NCBI GenBank assembly: GCA_033065855.1 | Contig: JAVXUO010002115.1 | Coordinates: 186,001 to 250,000, forward strand | Direction: 5' to 3' | From: Escallonia rubra | Taxonomy: Eukaryota > Streptophyta > Magnoliopsida > Escalloniales > Escalloniaceae | DNA: 64,000 nt | Part shown: positions 35,501-46,177 of the stretch, in pieces | Numbering within the stretch: the stretch's first letter is position 1 | Layout: every line of letters begins with the position of its first letter | The notes under the pieces: model-generated | Told to the model about the DNA's origin: nothing | The model's database searches: none | Seen by the model: the letters and a program-made list of their open reading frames with translations, nothing else | Position numbers and translations under genes: made by a program

Positions 35501-38500
35501 CTCCTTTGTGTGGCCGCACATTCACCTAAGCATTCGCATTGCGGCCCCACACATCTTATTTGTAAGGTGTATCTTAGTTGCCCAAAATTCTGAATCATAG
35601 AAGATTGCTGGCCTCACTGCTATCCTATAAACTTTTTCCTTCAACTTGAGAGGAATGTTACGAACACACAAGACACCATAAGTAGACCTCCACTTAAGCT
35701 AACTTACTCTTATCATTTTCTTATCCTTTGGGCATCATCCTTGTCACTTCCCCCCTCCTTGTGCATTATTTACCCAAGATACCTAAAGACATCTTTCTTA
35801 GGTACTTGTTGACCAAGATACTTTGTCACTTACCCCCTCCTTGTCACTTACCCCCTCCTTGTGCATTTTCTTAGGTACTTGTTGACCATCCATATTTACT
35901 TCTTTTCGGGGTCTTCTCCTATTCTTACTGAAAGTCCGTCTTAGTCTTGCTTAACCTAAAGCCTTTAGATTTTAAAGTGCTTCTCCACAACTTTAACTTA
36001 GCATTTAGTCGTACGTACTCCAGTCTCATCAATTTTAACTATATTATTCAGAAGTATGGGCTTAAATGTGGCGGCCCTTCTTGATGTTCAATCATAATTG
36101 GGAACTCATTGGTCTTTCCGTCAGTAGTGTTCTAGCTAGTAGTCGCTCATGATAGATATCCTTAATCACATCAACATACTTGGTAGGAATCCCATCGTTT
36201 ATAGGGCCCACCCACCACATTTTCTTGGTACCTTTTTGTATGATTTTTTAAAATCTAAAAGAACCTGTGAAGATCCTTTCTCTTTTCTCAAAACTTATTC
36301 ATCAATCTCCTAATCAAGAGAATAGCTTCCATAGTGGATCTCCCAGACATGAAATCAAATTGATTCTCGATAGTTTAGTCTCCGTTCATAGTCTCTCCTA
36401 AAACTTTTATATTGTGGCTCATGGGCTTGATCCCTCTATAGCTGTTGTGACTTTGGATATTTCCCTTCTTGTGTAGAAGTTCAATTGGTATCTAGTTCAA
36501 TTGATTTATAGGCATGCATGCAACTTGATTTTCCTTTGCAATATACTTGTACAAGTATTTATCCATACTCGTGTTAAAAGTGATAGGGATCTTACATCTT
36601 GTGATGCAGGTTATATTACACTATTCAAACTTAGGTTCGAGTTAACCATCGACATTGCTTGATCTCATGGCAAGTAATTATGAACTTTAATATGTGTATA
36701 TGGGACCTCAAAAACAAAATTCAACAAGATTGAACTAAGACTTCTCAGTCCTACCCACGTAAAATGACATAAGATGGACTGTTTGGATGATTTTTGTTTT
36801 GGTCAATTTATATCATTTTGACACTGGTTTATTGGCAAATGTATATTATTTTGGCCAATCACCAATACAGTCTGTCATGATGGATTTTGGTATGAAGTAT
36901 AAACTATCGAAAATTTCTGGTTGGAGTAACTACTGGTGGATCCATTTAGGACATTATCATGTGTCTTCTTATGCATGCTAAGACTCCATGTTCCTAGGTT
37001 AAGTACAATGATGAGTGATAAAATGCCGATATCATAGTCTTCTTAGCTTCCCCTTTACGCACTTCATTTTCAAGCATTATTATGCTTTAGATTGAGGCAT
37101 GCACAATCTAAGTTCTAAGCTAACTGTTGTTGTTGAAGTATCTTAAATGTTGAATTGCATTAAGTCAACTTTACCTACGGGTCGATGAATTACGTGCCGG
37201 TGATGAGTTAACTTCTTCCCTTCCCCTTTTCTTTGCTTCCCTTTGATGAGCTACTTAGCTGTGATGAGTTGCTTTCCCAGTAAGGTTTATGGTTGGCGGC
37301 TAGGTAGCATCGATACGGGCACCGCGTTCGACACTGACACCGACCGGGACACCGGGCACCCCAATTTCCCAAAAACCAAAATTTGGACACCGCCGAACAC
37401 TGCTGAATTTTGTCTATATTTTTCATCTATGTGCATTTCCTACGTTTCAAGCACCATCCACATGTAAAATTGCACTACTTAGTCAAGTTTCATCCACCTT
37501 GTGGAGCCTTGCTCAAATATGATTTCAGCCCCATACCTGTCCAAACTTTTACAGGAAGTGTCCAAGCTTCTTCATAAGTATCGGACACTTATTCCAGAAG
37601 TGTCGGAAACGATATCCAATAATTATGAAATTAATAGAAACCTCGAACACCTTGGAGAGGTGTCCGATACGTGTCTAGGGGTTTCGGTAAGTGTCGGACA
37701 CGATATCTCGGCCCATGAGAGGTGTCCGTGCTTCATAGGTTGGAGGCGAGAATTTCGACCGGATTCATGGAAGTGGGTTGCCGGGGACGTCCATGAATGA
37801 TGGAGATGTTATGGAAAGAGAAAATTGATAAATGACATTTTAGCCTCATTTGTTATGATAGTTTATTTTATAAATGGCACAGTGACAGACTGAATTCAGG
37901 TTTCAATGTAGCTTCTGTTGTTGATGTTCGTTTGTCGAAATTCTTGATGAAAAGCATCATCGGTGCAAAATTTGGCACTTACTCCATAACTGTGATGTGC
38001 ATTATTGGCCTCGTTCTATAGCATTTATAGTACATGGCAACATAAAAAGGAGTAAGCTCTGATTTGGAAAGGTCATGGGTTCGAGTCTTGAAGCTCGCAT
38101 GCGGTCTTCCGGGCTTACGGGGCTGAGCTAGGAGGTCCGTTCCCTCACTCCTTTGGGCCCATTCTCTAAATAGCTTGAGCTTTAAGAGCATTTGGTAACT
38201 TAACAATCTGGAATGGACGTTTTGAAGTTTGACTCGAGCTGTGGCTAGCATCTGTGCTGGAAGTACAGCTTTTGGGTCATAGCTTTAGAAACAAGAGTTT
38301 GTTTCGGTTGTCTGCCTCTTTTTTGTAGGAGTGAATATTATGTAGGATTGTTAGCCTTTTTTTGGGAGTGCTTACACAACCATGTAGATCTCTGTTTATC
38401 TAATCTACAAGTAGACAATTGGGAAACCCATCATGTAACATGTTTTTGTCCCTTTTTTTTTAATCCTTCAGCTTTGGAGCCTTCCATTAATAAGTCTTCC

Positions 38501-39477
38501 TAAAAAATGGAAAGTATATAATTGGTGTTGACTTGTAGGTTTAAGGTCTCCATATCTTGGTGGAATTTATACCTTCTTTGGTAGTCTGTGTCCAGGTTCC
38601 ACCAGCTGCCAGAATTTGACCAAGGAAAGCGAAGTTGCCGCAGACGCCTGGCTGGCCATAATGAGCGTCGCAGGAAGCCACCGCCTGGGTCTCTGTTGTC
38701 CACGCGCTATGGAGGTCTTTCCTCATCCATCTTTGGTTAGACATCTCAAGAAATCCCTTTCAAGATTCTCGTAACTTGTCTTGAAACTGTCATGGAATAC
38801 GTAAGATTTCTGATTTTGGTTTACTGTGCTATCGATACTAAATTGAGATGTATACAATGACAGAAAATGGCAGCAGAGGTGGAGGCTTTCTGATGGACTT
38901 TGCCTCACATAGGGTCAGTGGGAGGGGCCCGTGGCCAAATGGAAGAGCTTCTGAGCAGTTGTCTGGCAATCAACCCACTGCCATAGGAAAGTTTGTTCCA
39001 CATCCATGGCAGAGCAACTCAGAAAATCCTCCACCTGACATTCAAGGTTCAGCAAATAGGACCCCTTATCCTGGTCCTGCTATGTCTTCAGGAGGATGTT
39101 TCACTGGCGTCTCTGACTCCAGCTGTGCTCTCTCTCTTCTGTCAAATCAGCCCTGGGGCTCACGAAGCCAACCTTCGAGTCTTGGGGAAAATACCTTACT
39201 ACATTCTGAAGGGCCACCCATGATTCAAGCAGCAGCTACTCATGGTGCGGCCGTCAGTCACTTTTCAAGCAGCTCTTGGGGTTTCAAGGGCAATGAAGCT
39301 GCTAGCAGTTCCCACGAGATGCATCCTCATCTGGGTCTGGGTCAAGTTTCACATTCTGCTACTGGTCATTACTCTGGTGAGCTTGAGTTGGCCCAACATG
39401 GTGGAAGACAGTATATGGAAGTTGAGCACTCGAGGGCTTATGACTCTTCTGCTCAGCATATGCACTGGTCACTCTGA
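29577..39477 (+). CDS. SPL9: SBP-box transcription factor, SPL9/SPL15-like
   Basis: Exons are 29577-29920, 38596-38735 and 38864-39477, together 1098 bases and 365 residues, close to Arabidopsis SPL9 (about 375). The N-terminus has the SPL9/15 signature [11 protein letters not shown]. The SBP domain (about residues 68-145) keeps both zinc sites: C69[33 protein letters not shown] and the [17 protein letters not shown] nuclear signal. The C-terminus ends [14 protein letters not shown], again as in SPL9/15. SPL proteins bind GTAC-core sites and promote the juvenile-to-adult change, flowering and leaf-rate control. Exon 3 holds a miR156 target (39125-39144), so mRNA level should fall as miR156 rises in young shoots. 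Intron 1 is 8.7 kb and lies at the conserved place inside the SBP domain. SPL9 and SPL15 are close duplicates; the choice between them is not firm. Confidence 0.9.
34701..35000 (+). repeat. Direct duplication, period 136 bases, in SPL intron 1
   Basis: CCTCATCAACGGAATTC at 34701 recurs as CCTCATCAATGGAATTC at 34837, each followed by GTGAATCTCTCGTAGC and ending near CATAACTCC and TCCAGAGGGC. The second unit has an extra piece of about 30 bases. Confidence 0.75.
35190..36520 (-). mobile_element. Degenerate LINE reverse transcriptase (3' half)
   Basis: On the minus strand the pieces follow the order of plant LINE ORF2 reverse transcriptase: [16 protein letters not shown] (about 36430-36380), [20 protein letters not shown] (about 36370-36305), a worn NIVKIDETG next to the catalytic region (about 36040), [20 protein letters not shown] (about 35665-35600), then [20 protein letters not shown] (about 35460-35400). 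Stops and frame changes are many, so it is long dead. The 5' end and ends of the insertion were not found. Confidence 0.75.
37296..37746. repeat. Foldback-like repeat with ACACCG/GTGTCGG words
   Basis: The left end (TAGCATCGATACGGGCACC then GACACTGACACCG) pairs roughly with the right end (GTGTCGGACACGATATC then GGTGTCCGTGCTTCATA). Such GTGTCGGACAC-rich inverted elements are widespread in plant introns. Confidence 0.45.
39125..39144 (+). promoter_or_regulatory. miR156/157 target site in SPL exon 3
   Basis: The sequence begins GTGCTCTCTCTCTTCTG and encodes the ALSLLS words of the protein, the same site and frame as in Arabidopsis SPL9. miR156 binding leads to cleavage or translational block. 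Confidence 0.92.
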
Positions 39478-40390
39478 GTGCCTGCCTGCCTCTCTGGTTC
39501 TTAATGGTCTCTCTTTAGAGGCTAACTGATAGGTTGTGTTTGAACTGAAAACTGTTCTGGTTCCTCTGTTTGTTTCCTATGGGATGGACCTAAGATGACT
39601 CCTCATCCTTGTCTTCTTTCAACTGAACTGTTAAGTAGGGACTTGGCCATGTATGTTCTGAATAATTTATGTCTAGTACTCTTTGTTTTTATGAAGCTTG
39701 AACTTGGGTCTATTATCTGCGCTCAAGTCATGAACTTGTCAAAGAGATTTGTGAGATTGACATGGTGGGTCGCTTAAATTGTTCACATGCTAAGCTCAAA
39801 GGAACTAGCCTTTTCACTCGAGCTTAAATCAGTTAACACAAGTAGTGGAAATATAATTGTCAAAGTGTATCTAGTGCTTAAAATATAACAAGTTATGTAG
39901 GTTTCATTTAAAGTTCAGAATGAATGATGCCCTCTAGTTCCCATTTGGGCATACATTTATTTGTTTGTTTACACTTCCCAGCAGTATTCTGCACCTAGAA
40001 AGGTTTGACAGAGCTATCCTTATAAGCAAGACCCGTCTTAGCATAGCCATGGGAAACCCGTGATAGTTTGTAATGCAGAAAGAGTGAATTGAGCTATACA
40101 GCTAAACCTAGCAGCGACTTGGAATTGCTTCGGTTCTGATGTAAGAGATGCTGAGTAAGAATTCTACAGCACTGCTACATGGAAATACATTTCTACCAAT
40201 TTAATGTTGGAAAACATTTGGCTTGTGTCCTTCAGGCTTCACGATTGATCGGATTGAAACTTGATAGACCTGTCTTCAAGCTTGTGTTTCATATTCCAGT
40301 TGGCGTTAAGGCATGATACAGTTTAGAAATCAAAGCCTAAGGCCCTCGAAGATTCGCCACTGACCGAGTCTCAGCATTTGTATGTCTAAT
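39478..40390. other. Convergent 3' ends of the SPL and G-patch genes
   Basis: The SPL 3' UTR enters from the left and the G-patch 3' UTR from the right; stop codons are 913 bases apart. No further gene is seen between them, and the exact transcript ends are not visible. Confidence 0.55.
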
Positions 40391-43300
40391 TTAGTGGTCA
40401 TCTTCATCTGTTCCAGGGCAGTTGGACAAGAGTGCCTCCATCGACTCGTACTGGAAAACGTAGGACGGTGTTAGTATCACTAGAATTCTAGTATGCCATG
40501 TATTCCAAGATCAAGCATTTTTCTTAAAGCAAAAATGATGAGCTAAAACATTTACTAATATTTGACGATTGTTAAGAGTTGTAAAACTTCAACATACTCC
40601 GATATACCTGACATCCACAGAAAAGGCAGTACTGATATTCGTCTCTCAGCTTCATCAATATTTCCTGCAAATCCTGCATCAGAAAAGGAAAATCCTTAGG
40701 GAAGAGTCATTTCCATGCACCAATGAGGTACTCGGATAATATTTTGAGCATGTACTAAATGATTATTATAAAATGCAGGTATCAATTATCACCTCAGCAA
40801 GGTAAGCAATTAAAGTACATGGGCTATCGTTACAAATTGTGCAAGCTTTCATATGAAATGAATTTTAAGCTGGTTCGCCAATATACCAAACATGAAAGAG
40901 CAAACACAAGAATGAAGTGACAAGAATTCCACCAACCATATCAGCCTAAAGATATATGCTGATTAAACTGTGACGAAGTATCATTCTGAGAAGTGCGGAC
41001 AAGGCAAAATCAGGTGAATATAAGAAGACATCTTTATCTCAGCAACAGAAGAGGTGTTTCATCAAAATGGAAGAAACAAAAAGGTAAGGAGAAGATTATG
41101 CAGAAGAAAGGAAATGAGACAACGGTCCACCACTGACGGAACCGTAATGAACAAGGCAAGTCCATACTCTCCTCAAAAGGAACATTAAGAGAAAAAAGTA
41201 AAGGGATGCGCACATATGCGCAGGCATGTAAACAATATCAACACCAATGCATCAAACATAGATGCGTGACAGAAAAATTATTAAGCAATGCTAGTTGATA
41301 CACCAAAAACTTCTAAGTTGTATTATGTAAGAAGAACATTATGACTGCAAACTTGACCATGTAGGAAAATTACCAATGCATTCTGTTGGGCATTCATGTC
41401 CAATTAAGAAAGGAAAAGCGGATCTAATTAGTTAGCTGATTTGACTACTAGAGCTATGAAATTAACTACTAGACATAAAAATCTGTATTTTGAGCATGTT
41501 CCATGAACTTCCTGTAACAATGATACGTTCTGAACAAACAATTTTCAACTTTCAAAATGAACTCCCAAAAAGGCCAAATAGAGTCCAGTACAAACTTCTA
41601 ACGAAGCAACGACTCCTTCCGGATATCGAAAACACCCATGTACAGTCTGGTATATACAACAGAATCTGCTTAGCTGGGGGGGAGAAGCTACCATGGAGTT
41701 ATTTGAAGACATGCTGCTGTGAGCAACAGAGGTAGTTAAGACACAAATTTTTTGCACCCTCACCTGAAAATTGTACAAAAGATCCAAAAGAAGCGGAAAG
41801 AAAAATGGGGTACACGGCTCGTACACGTAAGGAGAGAAGGAATGCAGATGCAGATTAGTCACAAGAAGCTGGAAGTACTAGAAGAGATATTAAGGGACAT
41901 TTTTTGTGTAATTAAAGATGATGCTAGGGGTGTTTTGCATCCCTGCTAGAAGGTTTCTTTCTTAAAATTTCATCCATAACAATTTTCAATCAGCACCGTT
42001 TGATCACCAAGGCCGACTTTCGTCCCTGCTCGACAAGCAGCCCGGCGTTCCACCCAGTTCCAACAATGCACTAAATCAACCTATATTGAATGTGGAACTT
42101 TGGTAGTTCCTTTGGGGTTTTGGCCCTTCAATGTACCGAAACAAAGAATAATCCCGTTCGAACCTGAAGAGCAAGAGCAAGTGAGCAACTGTGGCTACTA
42201 TCTTTTTACAAGGATAAAGATTTACTTCCATAATACAATTTTTTCAGATATAAGCATTTGATGTGCAATATTCATACTTCCCACTTTCTAAGAACACTTA
42301 GCATTACACCTATTCCAATTCAATTACGGCAGTTGACCACCAGACACCATGAAAACTTGAATGAGGTCAGTTTATAACCGGAAGAAAGGTCATCTATGGC
42401 AGCCTAGGCAGCAGCGTGGCAAAAGGAATGTACAATATGAGGGTAGGTGGCAGAGCTGGGGTCTATGATTGTATCTCACTGGTAGCAGAAGCCAAGACGG
42501 CGGCATTCTGGGCAACTCTGCCTTGAAGCTGTTATTGATGGGCACAAGTCATCCTCGACAACTCTAAATATCCATGTTCTTAACAAAAGCATCCTATAAA
42601 ATGGTATTCCCCTATAGCCAGTAACGATTAGCTCATGAGATGGCGTGATGGCCTAGTATCAGAGTCTACGACTTGAACTTGTTGAAGGATGGATTCCTTG
42701 GCCAGAAATTTTGCTCCAAGCCTTCATATTATCAACCAAATATCTTAGGAAACCAACCTGAACAATGTAGGCTCCCAGATATGTAAAACTAGATTCCTTT
42801 CCAATACTAAATAACTGTGGATCCATGAAATAAGAGTGATGCAACCACCAAAAATAGAATACATTAACAGTGCAATCTTTCTTGTTAATGACCATACGCT
42901 ACAAAACAACGAAAACAAACTATCTAGTCCTCCAAGTTTTGCTAATGTGATCCCATTCACTGTTAACAATACACCCACTATCCACGTCATAGACCTTCAC
43001 CAGAACCAAACTTTCCATTTAACTTTACCGTGTTATCAGTCAGTAAAGCAAGCAAAACAGAGCTAACAGTTCAGAAAGTATGCAGCATTAAGCATAGAGC
43101 ACTAAAAATGTCACCTGCAAACACCAGACTCAGATACTAGGCCTAGTTTCTCCCTATGTTTCACTTTTACCATCAAAACATAAAGTTCAATCACCAGGTC
43201 ATTACTGATAACACAAAAATGACACCACTACTCGGAGTTCCAATACATTTCTTCATGCCAATCAAACACATGTAAGCTACATAGTTTACCATCACAATAC

Positions 43301-44275
43301 CTGCATTTATATTCACAACCTTTAATTCCACTTTGGCCATAATAACACTACAAATTTCTCACACGAAGACTAAACCTACCCAAAGAGAGGTTGCACGTTG
43401 TTTCACCCATTTTACTGAGTTCATTCACCAGTCAGTACACAATTTGACTAAATTTCCATCATCACACATTTCACACTACCTGCATATACTTCCACACTAC
43501 ATACACATATATAGCAAACACAAAACATAACTGAGGAACAATACCTCCGCTGTAATTTCTTCCTCTTCCTCCTCCTCTTCGTGCCCGCTCCCCTCGCCCT
43601 CCTCCCTCTCCACCTCCACCACCTCTCTCTTCTCCAGCTGCGCCAGCGCGGCCGTCGCCTTGTGAAAGTTCACCACCACCCTCTTCCCCTTCCACTGCTC
43701 CTTCTGCCGCCACTCGAACTCCGCCGCCAGCTCCTCCTCCACCCTCCTCTCCCTCCATGCCCTCTCCTCCTCCTTCCTCATCCTCTCCTCCCTCGGATCC
43801 TCCCTCCCTATCCCGGCCCGGCTCCGCCTTATCTCCAGCCCCACCGGCTCGGCTAACCCTGAACCCCCCTTGCCCAAAGCCGAGCCGGGCGTGTAACCCA
43901 TTTGGGTCAGCATCTTGAAACCAATGTTGGATTGTGGGATGGCTGACTTTGTGTTAGCTAGGGTTTGCTGGTCCTCCTCGTGCTGTATTTGCTCTCTTTT
44001 GTGCTTCAGGCGGTCCTGCCAGTTTTGGGTTTTGGGTTTTTTGCTTGGTGGGTGTAGGATTTGGGGTTCTTTGTTGGTGACCTGAAGGATTATGAAAAAT
44101 CGTTAGGGTCATCACTCATCGGAGACTATTGGGGAGTGAAATCTATGTGAAGGAACCTTAAGCTATTAGGGCATAGGCTTACCTTTTGGGAAGAGGATTT
44201 AGGAGGAAGAGAGGGATCGGGAGGCAGGAATTGGGAGAGATCGCCCATGTAATCATCTTCTTCTCCTTCCGCCAT
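40391..44275 (-). CDS. GPATCH11: G-patch domain protein with DUF4187, GPATCH11 (CCDC75) type
   Basis: Exons on the minus strand are 44275-44183, 44081-43545, 40673-40608 and 40450-40391, all with GT-AG borders and phase 0, together 251 residues. The start codon opens MAEGEEDDYMGDLSQFLPPD, the usual acidic start of this family. The G-patch lies at about residues 82-123 (NIGFKMLTQMGYTPGSALGK, then GLAEPVGLEIR). A charged coiled-coil-like stretch (about 124-210) follows, ending in a Glu run. DUF4187 (about 211-251) reads LQEILMKLRDEYQYCLFCGC, then YESMEALLSNCPG, ending DEDDH; its CxxC-type cysteines are kept. G-patch proteins activate DEAH helicases in RNA processing, so a nuclear, splicing-related role is likely. 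The gene is divergent from the SRF gene. Intron 2 is 2.9 kb and separates the G-patch exon from two tiny exons that together make DUF4187. Confidence 0.92.
40674..43544 (-). other. GPATCH11-like intron 2 (2871 bases)
   Basis: No second gene is recognised inside it. Open frames at 41490-41949 and 42659-43066 occur on both strands without a family pattern. A CTAGTATCAGAGTCTACGA word near 42655 recalls a primer-binding site but no LTR flanks it. Confidence 0.6.
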
Positions 44276-45380
44276 TTTCTGGTGTGCCGGAAACTCAGTA
44301 CACAGTGAAATTGGTTTTGTCACTTTGCCGTATAAATCATAATCTTCGTTTCATTGAATTATTTTCATTAGAATTTTGATGTAAAATTTTGCCATAAACT
44401 TTGTACATAAACTCAATATCTTTGCTGTAATTTAACTTATCAAACGATACTCGTGTAACTTATGATCGCTATTTGAATTGAATTCAGTATATTTATAGTT
44501 TCAAATCAAACAAAAGAAAATAGCAAATATTCGAGGAAAAAAACAATTGAATAAAACTAGAATTCATTTTAATTTAATACCATTGATCTATCTACACAAT
44601 ATTCATTTATTAAAGAAAAGTATCCTTACGTTAAAATCAAAGGAGCTTCCAAACACGCCCTCTAAATTTTTATCTCTTTATACTTGCATATTGCAATTTT
44701 TTTCTTTCACTCTGCAAGTCGGTTGGTTGCGATAGGTGATAACTTCTTAACATAAAAAATAAAAAAAAAACCTTCCCCCCAACATTTTCTATTTTTCAAT
44801 CCTCATATGCCTTTGCCGCACAAGTCATTACTCCAACACGACTACATGCTTTTGTTGATCCGAATTTCTTTTCACATATGGCAAAAGTTGCATTGTTTTT
44901 TGAGAATGTCGTGCTTTCTTTCGATGGAGATGCAGTTGAATATTTCAAACATCGTAAGGATATGTATCAACAAAAATATTTGCAATTTGACACGTGTGTT
45001 GCTCGTCTGTCATTAATATTGCACACACATTGCGTAGACTCGTGTTCACTGGTTAGAATGATGATCGATGATTTGCTCTTCTTCTTTTCAAAGAACTTGA
45101 ATTTAAATTTTTTTTTGTTTCTATAAAGTAGGGTGAGAGAGTCTTAACTTAATAATTTGAAATGAATGAGCGCTTGTGTCTGTTTTGTACGTGCATAAAG
45201 ACGCTTTTTCGCGCTTCTTTCTTCTGTTTAACTGAATTTTGTTTCATCTCAATTTGTCGCAGTTGCAGGTGCTCGGTGCCTCGCGTACCTCTTACGCGCG
45301 CCCAAAACTGTCACAACCGTTTGTTGCTGACGTGGCAAGACTCTTTTAACCATTTCTGTTACCACCATCACCCGTACAAA
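44276..45380. promoter_or_regulatory. Divergent intergenic region between the G-patch and SRF genes
   Basis: Both genes read outward from this 1.1-kb AT-rich region. An open frame at 44878-45126 (start MAKVALFFENVVLSFDG) is not recognised. A TGACGTGG word near 45330, close to the SRF leader, fits a bZIP-type site, but single words of this size are weak evidence. Confidence 0.4.
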
Positions 45381-46177
45381 CGAACACACTCTCTCTCTCT
45401 CTAAATCCCTCCAGCCTTCTCTCTCTGAACTCCTCTTTCCAGGTACACGCCCAAACCCTAATTCTCCTGTACTTACTTCGATCAACTCCACACACACACA
45501 CATTATATATATGTTCTTACTGTGCGTTTGTATGCGCATATGTGCGTGTAAGTGTACTTGAGTGTGTGCTTTTGAAGGTAGACTTTGCATACATACATGC
45601 TCCAGTGTGTTTGTGTATGTGTTTTGTGCGTGTGTGTCTGTTTGAGTGTGCGGGTACATGCATTTGAAAATAGGATTTACATGCATACATGCGCCAGTGT
45701 GTGTGCGCGTGTGTACTTGCAATATTTGAAGATGGTATTTGCATACATACGTGTGTCAGTGTGTGTTTGTGTACACGTTGTACCGAACTGAATCCTCTGA
45801 ACTAGTACGTATTTTATGTGAACTTGTTCTTGAATATTGTGCGTGTGTTTTAGCCAGAATTGAAGCTGAATATTCTTGGCCGGAATCGATATATGTGTGT
45901 TGATGTTTAGGTAGATACACATGTTATGCAGCAGTGGATTTTTACTGAATGTATATAACGTGGACTTGTTCATGAAGATTGTTGGGCAGAATTGATACTT
46001 ATCTTGGATTTCACATATTCTCTGTTGGCAGAACTGATTATTTTGTGTATTTCTGTTGCGAGATTTGTGCTTTCTTTGACGTCAATATGTTCCCTTGCTA
46101 TTTCCTTTGTAGTTACAGGCGAATTTGAGTCAATCTGAGTTTGTGTTGGACAACTCTCAGGTTAACTGTTTGTGAAA
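45381..46177 (+). other. SRF 5' UTR with intron
   Basis: A CT-rich leader ends at a probable donor (TTTCCAG then GTACAC) after 45442; the acceptor CTCTCAG ends at 46160 and 17 bases of leader precede the start codon. The intron carries a GT-rich minisatellite at 45570-45785. Confidence 0.55.
45570..45785. repeat. GT-rich minisatellite in the SRF 5' UTR intron
   Basis: Three imperfect units, each with TTTGAA, then G/A-rich words, then TGCATACATAC or similar, then CCAGTGTGTGT or similar, repeat at about 45571, 45661 and 45727. The surroundings are rich in TGTG and GCGTGTG, able to form Z-DNA in principle. Confidence 0.65.

Larger units (their letters stand above)
29921..38595 (+). other. SPL intron 1 (8675 bases)
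   Basis: It starts GTCAGC after CAGCAG and ends TGTCCAG before the TTCCACCAGCT exon. It contains a degenerate LINE (about 35190-36520), a 136-base tandem repeat (34701-35000), a foldback-like repeat (37296-37746) and otherwise unrecognised sequence. An open frame at 32379-32762 (127 residues) shows no family pattern. Confidence 0.85.

Noticed and set aside
38075-38110. GGGTTCGAGTCTT, a Pol III B-box-like word, as part of a tRNA gene or SINE
   Set aside because: No cloverleaf can be drawn around it, no convincing A box lies at the right distance and no tail or target duplication was seen.
42640-42690. CTAGTATCAGAGTC as an LTR-element primer-binding site
   Set aside because: No LTR-like sequence or retroelement protein lies on either side.
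43471-43856. Additional frames over the G-patch exon
   Set aside because: They are other-frame shadows of the Glu/Arg-rich part of exon 2 of the G-patch gene.
44878-45126. 82-residue frame between the divergent G-patch and SRF genes
   Set aside because: Not recognised, no promoter or signal features; kept only as a remark in the intergenic entry.
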